DNA of 64,000 nt from UBA10349 sp003485905. GTDB lineage: Bacteria; Pseudomonadota; Gammaproteobacteria; Arenicellales; Arenicellaceae. The stretch spans positions 620,001 to 684,000 of the forward strand of contig CALSLL010000001.1 in NCBI GenBank assembly GCA_943787185.1, in the 5' to 3' direction. How positions within the stretch are numbered: the stretch's first letter is position 1; each line of letters begins with the position of its first letter. The notes beneath the pieces are model-generated. The model did not search any database. It was not told the origin of the DNA and saw only the letters and a program-made list of their open reading frames with translations. Of the stretch, positions 47,114 through 57,277 are shown one piece after another. The position numbers and the translations under genes are program-made.

Positions 47114-47947
47114 CTAGCTGTCTAAAAACTTGGGTCGTTTCATCAATATTCGTCCTGCTTTTGGCGCAGCTTTTTCTACCGCGGGATCTTCGGTTTTTTT
47201 CTTATTCTTTTTCTTCGAACCAAAGATGGTGCGTTTCTCTGCACGCAGCGCTGCTTTTGCCTCAGCCGCAAGAAAATACTCAGCCAGAGGTAAATCCGAC
47301 GGAGTTGTTATTTTCAAATTAGCTTCTGAACCTTTTACCATTAACGGGCGCATCCCCATGAACTCCATCGCAGAAGCCTCGTCAGTTACTATCGAGTTGC
47401 GCTGCTTTAAGTCACTTAGCGCACCACATAAAACATTGAGGCGAAACATTTGAGGCGTTTGGGCTCGCCAAATATTTTCTCTGGGTACTGACTGAATAAT
47501 GCCGTCCCGGTTATCAGTTTTTTTCATCGTATCGGTAACAGGCAAACCAAGAATCCCACCTACTGGATGCCCCATGACTTTTTTTACCAACTTATCAATA
47601 AGAGCTTTGCTAATACACGGGCGTGCAGCATCATGTACTAACACCCAATCATCCAAGCCAGCATAAGCTTTCAACGCCTCCAATCCACTCAACACCGAAT
47701 CACAACGTTCTGTACCTCCTTCAATTTGACACAAGAATTTAGGATGTGAGGGAATCACGTTTTTCCATCGAGTATCGTCTGGTGCGGTAACGACTGCAAC
47801 GCCAGATACAACTTCATGACCAAGAAAAGCACCCATGGTGTGCTCGATAACTGTTTTGCCCGCTATTTCCAAATACTGCTTTGGCACACGTCGTTTCATG
47901 CGCTTGCCACTGCCTCCAGCAGCAATCACCACCCAACATTTGCTCAT
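47114..47947 (-). CDS. ispD: 2-C-methyl-D-erythritol 4-phosphate cytidylyltransferase with basic C-terminal tail
   Basis: MEP pathway enzyme coupling CTP to methylerythritol phosphate. VIAAGGSGKRMKRRVPKQYL is the nucleotide loop, VHDAARPCI and QTPQMFRLNVL the active-site region. The normal enzyme of about 230 residues ends near LPLAEYFLA; here a 48-residue Lys/Ala-rich extension follows (FGSKKKNKKKTED and onward), probably disordered. Usually ftsB lies upstream of ispD; here the divergent mfd does. Confidence 0.95.
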   Translation of the reverse strand: MSKCWVVIAAGGSGKRMKRRVPKQYLEIAGKTVIEHTMGAFLGHEVVSGVAVVTAPDDTRWKNVIPSHPKFLCQIEGGTERCDSVLSGLEALKAYAGLDDWVLVHDAARPCISKALIDKLVKKVMGHPVGGILGLPVTDTMKKTDNRDGIIQSVPRENIWRAQTPQMFRLNVLCGALSDLKQRNSIVTDEASAMEFMGMRPLMVKGSEANLKITTPSDLPLAEYFLAAEAKAALRAEKRTIFGSKKKNKKKTEDPAVEKAAPKAGRILMKRPKFLDS

Positions 47948-48122
47948 ATCTTATTACCGATGTTCCAATTGTCTTTGTGGACCTGTTATCAGGCTCGTTC
48001 AATCTAGAGGCTTACCAGATCAGTTATTATAACCAAAATTCGTTTATGCGGGCAGTAAGTCCATTTAATTCTGCTCAACTCCAAAGTACAATCGCGGCCC
48101 ACACCCGCAATACAAAAACCCA

Positions 48123-51100
48123 ATGACCACAACTGCTTTAAGGGGACACTCTCCGTTTCAACCTGTATTGCCGGATTTGTCTGGCTCAAGAGTATTTTGG
48201 CGTCACTTACATGGTAGCAGCCAAGATATTGCTATCGTAGAAGCTGCACAACAGAATAGCGAGAACGGCATCGCCACACTGCTTGTTTGCCCAGATGCGA
48301 CCAGCATATATCATCGAGCTCAATCAGCTCGCTTTTACGCCTCAAGCAATTTCGTCCCACAAATTCGCCTATTCCCAGACACGGAGTGTCTTCCGTACGA
48401 CCGATTCTCACCCCACCAGGACATCACATCAACACGGATATTGACCCTGTTAGAACTTACTCAAGGCTTTAATGGCTTATTGATTGCGCCAGCAAGTGCT
48501 TTGTTAAGGCGCTTACCTCCTCAAAATCACATTAAAGGTAGCGCTTTTCATTTAACTATAGGTCAACAACTCGAAACGACAACCTTCTCAAACACACTGG
48601 TTGACGCTGGGTACTACTCGGTAAATCAAGTAATGTCACCGGGGGAGTTTGCGGTCAGAGGTGGTTTGATTGATGTCTACCCAATGGGAACCGCAACGCC
48701 ATTTCGAATCGACCTTTTTGATACGGAGATCGAGAATATTCGCTTGTTCGATACCAGCACCCAAAGGTCAGGCGACACTGTATCGAAAATCAGGATTCTA
48801 CCAGCCAGAGAGTTCCCTACCCACGAGCAAGCAATCAGTGATTTTCGACAGCGCTTTAGAGCCAGATTTGAGGGCGATCCGCAAAAGTCACGTGCCTATC
48901 GCGATTTAAGTAACGGCGTAATTCCTGCCGGCAGTGAGTGCTACCTACCTTTGTTTTTCGAACATACAGCCGGCCTGCTTGATTACCTCGCAGACGACAC
49001 GTTAATTATTCTGGATGATGGGGCGACAGAGGCGGCCGAAAATGCAGTCGATGAAATTAAAGAGCGGTACGAATATGCCCAGCTAGACACTGAATGGCCC
49101 GCATTAAAACCCAAAGAGATAGCATTAACGCAACAGGATTTACTCGACAATCTCAAACCAAAAAAACGCGTTCAATTATTAACACTAAACCTTGATGATC
49201 AGAACAAACATGTTTACGAGTACTCAACTAACAAGCCGACCGAATTCAATATAAATGCCCGTAGTGAGTCGCCATACGAGCCATTGATAAAATATCTACA
49301 GACTAATACCGGACGGGTTTTATTAGTGGCAGAGTCCATTGGACGGCGAGAAACCTTAAACGGGCTTTTGCAAGATCACCAACTTAATGTCTCTACAACT
49401 GATTCCTGGCATGACTTTTTACAAGGCTACGCACAGCTAAACATCACCAGTGCCCCCCTTGAATACGGCTTTAGGATCGAACGCACCTCGACAAGTTCCG
49501 AGCTTGAACACCACCCACACAATAATCTAGAAGTAATTACCGAAGCGCAGATATACGGCGAACGAGTTCTGCAAAAGCGGCGCAGGTCAAACCGCAACAA
49601 AAACCCTGATGTGATCATCCGCTCTCTGGCGGAGCTAAAATTAGGCGACCCTGTGGTACATGATGACCACGGTGTAGGTCGGTATCGCGGCCTAACTACG
49701 CTAACAATTGATGGTCTGGATAACGAGTACTTAACCCTTGAATACGCTAACCAGGACAAGCTATATATTCCCGTTCTATCGCTTGAAGCGATCAGTCGCT
49801 ACGTCGCCGGAAATCCCGACACAGCTCCCATACATAAACTCGGTACAGAGACTTGGCTGAAAGCAAAACGACGTGCCCAAGAGAAAGCTTACGATGTAGC
49901 TGCTGAGTTACTCGAAGTACAAGCTCTACGCTCTAGCCGTCAAGGTCACAGCTTCCCAGATATAGATGAAAGTTATGATGCATTCGCTGGCGGCTTTCCA
50001 TTTGAAGAAACAGCTGATCAAATGCAAGTTATAGATGATGTTATCTCTGATATGACCCAAGCGAAGCCAATGGATCGCTTGGTCTGCGGAGATGTGGGAT
50101 TCGGAAAAACCGAGATCGCCATGCGCGCAACATATATGGCGATTGCCGGTCAAAGACAGGTAGTCGTTGTGGTACCTACAACTTTGTTGGCGCAGCAGCA
50201 CTTTGATAACTTTTCTGATCGCTTTGCCGATTGGCCAGTGAAAGTAGAACTACTTTCTCGATTCCGAACCAAGAGCGAAACACAAACCGCGTTGGAAGGT
50301 ATCGCTAACGGTACCGTTGATATTGCGATTGGAACTCATCGTTTACTGCAAAAAGATATTAGCTTCAAGCGACTTGGACTAGTGATTATCGACGAAGAAC
50401 ACCGTTTTGGTGTTCGTCAAAAAGAACGATTAAAACAACTGCGCAGCGAAGTCGACATTTTGACTTTGACCGCCACCCCAATACCCAGGACACTAAATTT
50501 TGCCCTATCCGGATTACGTGACATATCCATTATTGCGACGCCACCGCGAGCTAGGCTAGCAATCAACACCTTTGTCCGCGAATGGAATGAAGGCATGATC
50601 AAAGAAGCTTGCATACGTGAAATTAGACGCGGTGGGCAAGTCTATTTTTTGCACAACGAAGTACAAACAATTGAAAAAATCGAAGCTGAACTTAATGCTT
50701 TAATGCCAGATGCCCGTATCCGGCATGCGCACGGACAAATGCGAGAGCGTGAACTTGAAGGCATAATGCGCGACTTCTACCATCAGCGATTTAACATTCT
50801 ATTGTGTACTACAATTATTGAAAGCGGCATCGATGTGCCAAGTGCCAACACAATTATTATTAATCGCGCTGATAAATTTGGGTTAGCGCAACTGCATCAG
50901 TTGCGCGGCAGAGTGGGCCGGTCCCACCATCAAGCCTTTGCCTACCTGCTCACGCCTCCGCTCAAGCAACTCACTTCGGATGCTAAAAAGCGCCTAACAG
51001 CGATAGAAGCACTAGACGAATTGGGTGCTGGATTTGCTTTAGCATCTCAAGACCTGGAAATTCGCGGTGCCGGCGAGTTACTAGGTGAATCACAAAGCGG

Positions 51101-51641
51101 AATGATCGATGAAGTGGGATTTAGCCTATATAGCGAATTTCTCGATCAAGCCATAAATAGCTTGAAAAAGCATAAAGATCGTCACTACCAACCCGCCGAC
51201 AAGGAGACCCTGGAAGTTAATCTACAAATTGCAGCCCGCTTTCCTGATGAATATATTTCCGATGTTCATATACGACTAACAATGTACAAACAAATTTCTG
51301 CTGCGACAGATTACGAACAAATTCAAAATATTGCGGCCGAGACGGTGGATCGTTTTGGGCTAATGCCAGACGCGACTAAATCTCTATTCGCAATAAGCGA
51401 GCTTAAGCTACAAGCTCGCATGCTTGATCTCAAAAAGATTGAAGCTGGAACAAAGGGTATGACATTTGAATTTCTGGAAAACCCAAAAATCAATCTCGAT
51501 CGATTGATTGAGCTTATCGCCAAAGACCCAAAACAATATGGAATGAAAAACTCGAGCACATTTCAGGTCCGTCGCGAATTGGAAGATGCCCATAGCAAAT
51601 TCGATCTACTCAAAGAAATCTTTGCCACCTTGTCCGATTAA
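48123..51641 (+). CDS. mfd: Transcription-repair coupling factor Mfd
   Basis: A 1172-residue DNA translocase that removes stalled RNA polymerase and recruits UvrA. A UvrB-like N-terminal module comes first (PDTECLPYDRFSPHQD, VMSPGEFAVRGGLIDVYP). The RNA polymerase-interacting region (GDPVVHDDHGVGRYRGL) is near residue 505. The RecG-like motor has Walker A GDVGFGKTE near 656-664 and a DEEHRFGVRQKE box. The TRG motif and C-terminal autoinhibitory domain follow. Length typical. Confidence 0.98.
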   Translation: MTTTALRGHSPFQPVLPDLSGSRVFWRHLHGSSQDIAIVEAAQQNSENGIATLLVCPDATSIYHRAQSARFYASSNFVPQIRLFPDTECLPYDRFSPHQDITSTRILTLLELTQGFNGLLIAPASALLRRLPPQNHIKGSAFHLTIGQQLETTTFSNTLVDAGYYSVNQVMSPGEFAVRGGLIDVYPMGTATPFRIDLFDTEIENIRLFDTSTQRSGDTVSKIRILPAREFPTHEQAISDFRQRFRARFEGDPQKSRAYRDLSNGVIPAGSECYLPLFFEHTAGLLDYLADDTLIILDDGATEAAENAVDEIKERYEYAQLDTEWPALKPKEIALTQQDLLDNLKPKKRVQLLTLNLDDQNKHVYEYSTNKPTEFNINARSESPYEPLIKYLQTNTGRVLLVAESIGRRETLNGLLQDHQLNVSTTDSWHDFLQGYAQLNITSAPLEYGFRIERTSTSSELEHHPHNNLEVITEAQIYGERVLQKRRRSNRNKNPDVIIRSLAELKLGDPVVHDDHGVGRYRGLTTLTIDGLDNEYLTLEYANQDKLYIPVLSLEAISRYVAGNPDTAPIHKLGTETWLKAKRRAQEKAYDVAAELLEVQALRSSRQGHSFPDIDESYDAFAGGFPFEETADQMQVIDDVISDMTQAKPMDRLVCGDVGFGKTEIAMRATYMAIAGQRQVVVVVPTTLLAQQHFDNFSDRFADWPVKVELLSRFRTKSETQTALEGIANGTVDIAIGTHRLLQKDISFKRLGLVIIDEEHRFGVRQKERLKQLRSEVDILTLTATPIPRTLNFALSGLRDISIIATPPRARLAINTFVREWNEGMIKEACIREIRRGGQVYFLHNEVQTIEKIEAELNALMPDARIRHAHGQMRERELEGIMRDFYHQRFNILLCTTIIESGIDVPSANTIIINRADKFGLAQLHQLRGRVGRSHHQAFAYLLTPPLKQLTSDAKKRLTAIEALDELGAGFALASQDLEIRGAGELLGESQSGMIDEVGFSLYSEFLDQAINSLKKHKDRHYQPADKETLEVNLQIAARFPDEYISDVHIRLTMYKQISAATDYEQIQNIAAETVDRFGLMPDATKSLFAISELKLQARMLDLKKIEAGTKGMTFEFLENPKINLDRLIELIAKDPKQYGMKNSSTFQVRRELEDAHSKFDLLKEIFATLSD

Positions 51642-51657
51642 ACGAACCGGCAAGAGA

Positions 51658-52386
51658 ATGAAAAACACCAACCAAATCAAATATGTCGATAATATCCCTA
51701 TCACAATTATCCGAAGTAAGCGGCGCCGAAGTTTTGGAATTCAAGTAAAGGAAGATAAGTTCGTTTTACGAGTCCCCTCACGAGCGAGCCAAAATAACAT
51801 ACAGCATTCACTGAATCGTTTTGCACCCTGGGTCCGCCAGAGGCAAGCGATATTAGAAACAGCAGAGAAACCACCAACATATGAGTTTCAATTTGGAGAA
51901 CAATTTCCATGGCTCAACACACAGCTCACACTGACAAGCGTCGACAAACACCATAAGACGGAGCTCGTCACAAAATATTTACCAGTCCACCTTCCCAATT
52001 CGGTACGAAATCAAAGCGCCTATATACAAAAACGGGTAATCGATTTCTACAAAGGTGTTGGCCTTCGGCATTTAGTATCGAGGGTCAATTACTTTGCCGA
52101 ACTTGTCGGCAAGCAACCCACGGATGTTAAGACCTACAGCTATAAACGACGCTGGGGTAGCTGCTCCAGCCAAGGAGTACTAACCTTTAACTGGTCAATA
52201 CTATTGGCCCCCGCAAATGTTGTTGACTATGTAGTGGTACACGAACTCGCACATCTGGTTCACTTTGATCATTCCAAGTCATTCTGGCAAGTAGTAGATC
52301 GAGTCATGCCGAACTACAAACATCAGAGGAAATGGTTGAAGGAAAATGGCCATTTACTGAGCATAAGGCCAAACTTTCCGGTCTAG
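51658..52386 (+). CDS. YgjP-like zinc metallopeptidase-domain protein
   Basis: A 242-residue DUF45/WLM-type protein. RSKRRRSFGIQVKEDKFVLRVP is the usual N-terminus, KRRWGSCSSQGVLTFNW the middle signature, and VVHELAHLVHFDHSKSFW near residues 193-210 holds the HExxH zinc site. The start was set at ATG 51658, preceded by GGCAAGAG, rather than the in-frame ATG 51586 inside mfd. The in vivo substrate is unknown. It follows mfd by 16 bases. Confidence 0.87.
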   Translation: MKNTNQIKYVDNIPITIIRSKRRRSFGIQVKEDKFVLRVPSRASQNNIQHSLNRFAPWVRQRQAILETAEKPPTYEFQFGEQFPWLNTQLTLTSVDKHHKTELVTKYLPVHLPNSVRNQSAYIQKRVIDFYKGVGLRHLVSRVNYFAELVGKQPTDVKTYSYKRRWGSCSSQGVLTFNWSILLAPANVVDYVVVHELAHLVHFDHSKSFWQVVDRVMPNYKHQRKWLKENGHLLSIRPNFPV

Positions 52387-52398
52387 GCAATAGTCAAT

Positions 52399-52716
52399 CT
52401 AGTCGTGCCCCGCTGAAATAAGCGATTTTAAAGCAACTACCAACAACGCCGGACCGACAAATACTGCGACATTCCCCGCGATCGCAGTCACATAAGACCC
52501 CACCTCTGGCAATACCGCCAATGACCCTGCAGATGCTGAAAGCGCGATACCTGCAATTAAAAAATTATTGCTTTCCCGACCACCCACATTCAAAAAACCA
52601 ACAACCAAACCCAAAATCGCCAGTACCAGCGGTACTTGGGGGGCGCTGACCCCAAGCCCAGCGGCAATAGCAATAATGACTCCTAAGATAAACGCCAATC
52701 GACCTATGTTTTGCAT
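52399..52716 (-). CDS. Small integral membrane protein, unknown
   Basis: A 105-residue protein made almost wholly of hydrophobic helices, about four (LAFILGVIIAIAAGLGV, VPLVLAILGLVVGFLNVGG, FLIAGIALSASAG, VGPALLVVALKSL). The ATG at 52716 has a strong ribosome-binding site (GGAGG, seven bases away). I do not recognise a named family. It is convergent with the YgjP gene. Confidence 0.75.
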   Translation of the reverse strand: MQNIGRLAFILGVIIAIAAGLGVSAPQVPLVLAILGLVVGFLNVGGRESNNFLIAGIALSASAGSLAVLPEVGSYVTAIAGNVAVFVGPALLVVALKSLISAGHD

Positions 52717-52874
52717 TTTCAATCCTCCAATGGTTAAGCTAGGTAATGTAGTTCAATCCTGCATTCGGTCTAATGTACACCGCAAACTACTCCAAATAAA
52801 TCTCAAATCGCACTCAAAACGCTAAGACTATGGCAAGCTAAATATTGGATCCGACAATAATTCGAAACACGCGC

Positions 52875-53390
52875 TCAAGCAACGCTCAATTCCGCTTCAA
52901 AACCAAACAAGCTCATATCCTGAATACGTAAGGGATATAGTATTCCGTCAAGATGATCGCATTCATGTTGCACAACGACCGCATGAAAGCCTTGGACCTC
53001 GCGCTCTATTCCTTCACCAAACTGATTTACCCCGCGATATACAATGTGTGACGGACGCTCAACATAGCCGCGCATACCTGGAACGCTTAAGCAGCCTTCC
53101 CACATTCCTTGCACAGAATCTCCTAACACCTCAATTTCTGGATTTACCAATACTGTCTCGGGAACAGAGTCTGCATCTGGGTAGCGACTGTTCTCCTGAA
53201 CCCCAAATATAACTACTCGCTGTAAAACGCCGATTTGCGGAGCGGCCAATCCAGCACCGTTTTCAGCTTCCATGGTATCGAACAAATCAGATACCAAACT
53301 GTGCAGCTCCGCGGTATCAAAATCTTTGACCTCGCATGATCGTTCAAGAAGCGTGGGATTACCCATTCGCAGTACTTCCCTTACAGCCAT
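52875..53390 (-). CDS. def: Peptide deformylase
   Basis: A 171-residue metalloenzyme removing the N-formyl group from new proteins. All three motifs are present: GAGLAAPQIG, WEGCLSVPGMRG (metal-binding Cys) and VQHECDHLDGILY (two metal-binding His and the catalytic Glu). It stands alone here instead of in the common def-fmt pair, so it may be a second copy. Confidence 0.96.
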   Translation of the reverse strand: MAVREVLRMGNPTLLERSCEVKDFDTAELHSLVSDLFDTMEAENGAGLAAPQIGVLQRVVIFGVQENSRYPDADSVPETVLVNPEIEVLGDSVQGMWEGCLSVPGMRGYVERPSHIVYRGVNQFGEGIEREVQGFHAVVVQHECDHLDGILYPLRIQDMSLFGFEAELSVA

Positions 53391-53476
53391 TTATATATCC
53401 CCATAGACTATTAATTTAGCAAGCGTAGCGATTAAACCTGATAACATTTACTCAACGCAATCAAATTTATTCAACA

Positions 53477-54535
53477 ATGATGTACGGCCCCTATACCAAA
53501 CAGTGGTTCTTCACACTCACACTGCTTACGTGCTTGCCAGTGTTGACTAGCGCGCAAGTAAGCACCGAAACCGAACCCCAAGCTGCAGAAATAGAACAAC
53601 GTTCACCTGCTTCATACGATTCTTCGATTGAAAATTTAGAGCCTGTTCCAGAGCCACACAGGGGTTACCTGATTGAACTCATTGTGTTTGAAAACACCCA
53701 ACATTTGGAGTTAGGCAAACTCGATAACAACGACTATACCCTACCCGATGATCGCCCCACCAACCGCGCAGCCATCTATCCATCTATTCCTGACGAGTTA
53801 TACACGCATCTAGATAGTTTGCAATTAAACACTCAATACCAACCAATTGCATACACATCATGGCGACAAATATCCAAACCGCGAACTGAAAGCCCTCGTT
53901 TTCAATTGAACGAAATCTCTCCAAGTCTTACCGGGACCGTGATGGTCTACGACAACGTAATCCTGCTGTCTGAGCTAGAAGTTGAATATAACCCGGCACT
54001 TGGGACTGCGGCGACGAATATGAGTATTCTCGATATCCCAGAACAAAATGTAAATGGACTGCAGGGCTCGCAGATTAATAACGACTTCACCACCGCTACC
54101 CAGGACGATGCAGCCTACAATGCGGCTTTAGCGACCAATGCTCAAAATATTGTGTCTAGCAACATGTTCGATGCAGCCGGGAACCCAATTCCAAGAACCG
54201 AACAAGTCCCTTACACAGGCGAATTTTATCCCTCACCTCTCAGCACAGCACAATCGTATGTTTACCGCCGTGTCAGCCAGGACAGCGCGCGTTACCTGAT
54301 AAATGAAAAACGTCGCGTTAAATTTGAAGAAACCCATTACTTTGACCACCCAGCGTTTGGCATCCTGTTGCGAGTGATTCGAACTGAAATACCGGTAGAT
54401 GAATACAACCTATCGACGGTCGAAGCTCTCGGCATTCCAGCATTTTCCACGGCTCGATCTGTTAGCCAAGGCTCTAGTAGTTTTATTGATTCAAATCCAG
54501 CCGGCCCAGAAGCTGAACCAAACTACGAGCTATAA
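53477..54535 (+). CDS. CsiV-family secreted protein
   Basis: A 352-residue protein with a signal peptide to about residue 26 (ending TSAQ). YLIELIVFENTQ near residue 64 and the C-terminal LINEKRRVKFEETHYFDHPAFGILLRV match the CsiV family, first seen in Vibrio cholerae as a D-amino-acid sensitivity factor and commonly encoded near mfd in gammaproteobacteria. It lies near mfd here too. A long low-complexity middle insert (Asn/Ala/Thr-rich) is present. Its last six bases overlap the convergent SDR gene. Confidence 0.8.
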   Translation: MMYGPYTKQWFFTLTLLTCLPVLTSAQVSTETEPQAAEIEQRSPASYDSSIENLEPVPEPHRGYLIELIVFENTQHLELGKLDNNDYTLPDDRPTNRAAIYPSIPDELYTHLDSLQLNTQYQPIAYTSWRQISKPRTESPRFQLNEISPSLTGTVMVYDNVILLSELEVEYNPALGTAATNMSILDIPEQNVNGLQGSQINNDFTTATQDDAAYNAALATNAQNIVSSNMFDAAGNPIPRTEQVPYTGEFYPSPLSTAQSYVYRRVSQDSARYLINEKRRVKFEETHYFDHPAFGILLRVIRTEIPVDEYNLSTVEALGIPAFSTARSVSQGSSSFIDSNPAGPEAEPNYEL

Positions 54536-55420
54536 CAGCCGTTCTGAAAGATCCCGATCTGCGCATTCCAAAAAAGGCCTGGGCGCATAGCCAAAATCAT
54601 CAATCGCCGGGTAATTGTCATAGGCGAGATTAGAATTCATTCTATTTGCCATTTCAGCGGTATAAGCAAATTTTCCAGTGAGAGCCGCAACTCGCAGTGC
54701 GCAGCGATAAACTGGCAACGGAAGGCTTAGTACTCTGACCGGTTTATTTAGGGCTTCAAAAATCCTACACACCATTTTACGGTAGCTAAGTGTCTCTGCG
54801 CCCGCGAGTGTATAAACCTTACTGTATGTTACAACTTCATCTAATACTTTAAATACAGCGTCAACCAAATCCAAAGCGTGTACGGGTTGGCGGAGACCAT
54901 CGGCTTTTCCAGCGACCACTGCAAAACTCCAGCGATTGATAAACCGTGCCAACCGAGAGACATTTTCATCCAAACCAAAGCCATAAATCATACTTGGGCG
55001 AAAGATGGTAAATGCGATCCCAAGTTGGTCGCACTGTGATGCAGTATTCTTCTCACCGTCGTCGAGCAAGCGCACCAATTCTTGCTCAGCTAAATCTTGA
55101 GTATTTTTCTTGGATAGCACACTACTTGAACTAAATACTATTAATCGCCTCAAACCGTGATGCGCCAAGGAAGGTAAATGCCGTGGTAGCAACCATATAG
55201 GCGCGCAATGTACCATCGTGTCTATCGGTGTAGAGCCTTCTCTTGCAATTCCTTCTATAGGTAAGAAGTCTTCATGCTCCATGTCCCACTTTATTCCGGC
55301 ACTACTATCAACAACACTTCTACTGACCGGTACAACACGACATTTTCTGCGTTCGAATTCTTCCCACAACGGCTGCCCGACCACACCGCGTGCCCCACTT
55401 AGTAAAACTACTTTGCTCAA
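54530..55420 (-). CDS. SDR-type nucleotide-sugar epimerase/oxidoreductase
   Basis: A NAD(P)-binding extended-SDR protein of about 296 residues. The glycine-rich loop is LLSGARGVVGQPL, followed by RPSMIYGFGLDENVSRLARF and a QPVHALDLVDAVF segment typical of sugar epimerases. No clear YxxxK catalytic pair is seen in the usual place after FSSSSVL. The TTG at 55420 forms a TTGA overlap with the upstream glycosyltransferase stop and has GAAGGTG before it, so it is preferred to ATG 55444. Terminal gene of the glycosyltransferase cluster. Confidence 0.78.
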   Translation of the reverse strand: MSKVVLLSGARGVVGQPLWEEFERRKCRVVPVSRSVVDSSAGIKWDMEHEDFLPIEGIAREGSTPIDTMVHCAPIWLLPRHLPSLAHHGLRRLIVFSSSSVLSKKNTQDLAEQELVRLLDDGEKNTASQCDQLGIAFTIFRPSMIYGFGLDENVSRLARFINRWSFAVVAGKADGLRQPVHALDLVDAVFKVLDEVVTYSKVYTLAGAETLSYRKMVCRIFEALNKPVRVLSLPLPVYRCALRVAALTGKFAYTAEMANRMNSNLAYDNYPAIDDFGYAPRPFLECADRDLSERLL

Positions 55421-56292
55421 GACACCTTCTTCACAATCGCCCATAAAGCCCTAGGGATAAAAAGCAAATAAATACCACTTCGGATCAAGCCCCGCACCAG
55501 AAAGTTATATTTTCTTCCTTCAAATTTACCAAAGAATCGGTCCATACCCCGATGTAGATACCACAATACGCGTACTGGTCTGGTCTGGCTGCTAACTCCT
55601 TTTTCATGCACCAATCGCGCCGCACCGATCCACGCGACTTTATAACCCGACAACCAGAAACGTTTACACCAATCAAGATCCTCACAGTGCATAAAATATC
55701 CTTCGTCCAACAACCCCACCCCTTCAATTGAACTACTTCGAGCAACCATAAACGCTCCCGAAATGGCATCCACAAATTCAATTGAAGAGTCGTTTAATTC
55801 ACGTCGTGCCGACTCTTTACCCCGATCGAAATCACTATTAAATAATTTCTCTAAACCGATCAGTCGAAACAAGGCCTGCAATAAAGTAGGGAAATCTCGC
55901 TTCGACGTTTTTTGGTCACTACCATCGATATTTAAAATACGCCCACCAGCAAGACCAATTGTTGCGTCACTAAGCATGGCATCTGATATTAATGGCCATA
56001 CCGTTGGCCCCAACTCACAATCCGGGTTCATCAGAACCACGAACTCGGTGTCCAGATTCTTCAAAGCTTGATTGTTCGCTGCGGCAAAACCGATATTCTC
56101 GGTATTCTGAATGACGTTCAATCGGGAATCAGTTATAGATTTACGTAGTAATGCGATACTGCTATCGCTCGACGCATTATCTACAACAGTTACTGGGCCT
56201 GGAATACACTCTAACGCAGAGCTGACCGCCCGCAACAACCAATCTCCCGAGTTGTAGTTAACGATTACTGTTTGAACAAGTATTCCAGCCAT
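55417..56292 (-). CDS. Family 2 glycosyltransferase (rhamnosyltransferase-like)
   Basis: A 291-residue GT-A enzyme. TVIVNYNSGDWL opens the nucleotide-sugar fold, VVDNASSDSS follows, and LMNPDCE holds the metal-binding acidic pair. DEGYFMHCEDLDWCKRFWLSGY is typical of WbbL-like rhamnosyltransferases. It probably adds a sugar to a lipid-linked surface polysaccharide on the cytoplasmic face. One base separates it from the next glycosyltransferase gene. Confidence 0.87.
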   Translation of the reverse strand: MAGILVQTVIVNYNSGDWLLRAVSSALECIPGPVTVVDNASSDSSIALLRKSITDSRLNVIQNTENIGFAAANNQALKNLDTEFVVLMNPDCELGPTVWPLISDAMLSDATIGLAGGRILNIDGSDQKTSKRDFPTLLQALFRLIGLEKLFNSDFDRGKESARRELNDSSIEFVDAISGAFMVARSSSIEGVGLLDEGYFMHCEDLDWCKRFWLSGYKVAWIGAARLVHEKGVSSQTRPVRVLWYLHRGMDRFFGKFEGRKYNFLVRGLIRSGIYLLFIPRALWAIVKKVS

Positions 56293-56293
56293 T

Positions 56294-57232
56294 CTAGCTT
56301 TCGGCTTTCAAAGCTACACTTGTGGCAATAATCTCGCGGCCTGTTTTACCAAGAAATCCGTCTCGGATTCCCGCCAACATCATCTTAAAATTTTGATATC
56401 TTGGCGCACAAAATATCGTGTATAAAAGGCCAATACCTACAAGTCTCCATACGTCGTTAATCACCCACTTAAGTGGGGCGTAGGAGCGCCGATACAATAA
56501 AACACTATTTCGGTAAATATAGTAATAACGAAATGGCCGATGTTGGGGAACGTGCCTGGTGCGACCAATCCAAATTTTTAACGTACGTTCACCTAAACCG
56601 TGCTCCATCAAGGCGCGACAATCTCCATAAGCCTGAAAGCCGGAATGCGCAGCACGTAAAAACCAATCAGTATCAACATGATCAATAAACAATCGCTCGT
56701 CCATTTCACCAACCCCATCAATAGTCGACATTGGGATTAACGACCCGGATGAAATAAGGAAGTCCGCAGGAACCAACGTTTCCCCAATTTCACACTCGGA
56801 GCAATACTGCCGCTTAAAGCGCAACAACCCAAAACGTACGAAGAAAGATTCGTTGTCTTCTTCGGTACCGAAGTAGCACGCGCCTACTGCGCTAACCCGT
56901 TCTCCCTTCGCCATCAGTGTCGACAAGCTGTTGGTCAAATTTTGCACCATATCATGTGCGGGCACACTATCTTGATCCATCAAAAGCACCGCTTGTGCAT
57001 CAAGCTCTCTAGCCCTTTCAATACCTTGATTATGCGCGCGCGCAATCCCAAAATTTCGTTCAAGGGGGTGCATATGAATTACGTCAGACGCCAGCGCAAA
57101 AACTGCCGCTTTGTTTGAAGAGCCATTGTCCACAATAACTATATGAGGAACCTGCAAACTCAAAGACGCGAGCATACGAGCCAGAACGTCAATGTTCGGG
57201 TTATAGGTGACAACTATCGCGCATACTTTCAC
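56294..57232 (-). CDS. Family 2 glycosyltransferase (RfbF/rhamnosyltransferase-like)
   Basis: A 312-residue GT-A enzyme starting at GTG. AIVVTYNPNIDVL, IVDNGSSNK, LMDQDSVPA (DxD) and DERLFIDHVDTDWFLRAAHSG are the motifs of the RfbF-like group. Conserved ERNFGIARAHNQGIERA lies between. It belongs to the same minus-strand cluster and likely extends an O-antigen or exopolysaccharide unit. Donor and acceptor cannot be deduced. Confidence 0.87.
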   Translation of the reverse strand: MKVCAIVVTYNPNIDVLARMLASLSLQVPHIVIVDNGSSNKAAVFALASDVIHMHPLERNFGIARAHNQGIERARELDAQAVLLMDQDSVPAHDMVQNLTNSLSTLMAKGERVSAVGACYFGTEEDNESFFVRFGLLRFKRQYCSECEIGETLVPADFLISSGSLIPMSTIDGVGEMDERLFIDHVDTDWFLRAAHSGFQAYGDCRALMEHGLGERTLKIWIGRTRHVPQHRPFRYYYIYRNSVLLYRRSYAPLKWVINDVWRLVGIGLLYTIFCAPRYQNFKMMLAGIRDGFLGKTGREIIATSVALKAES

Positions 57233-57277
57233 AGTTGATTCTCAGTCAGCAACTCGATTTAGAAACAGTTGTTAGCC

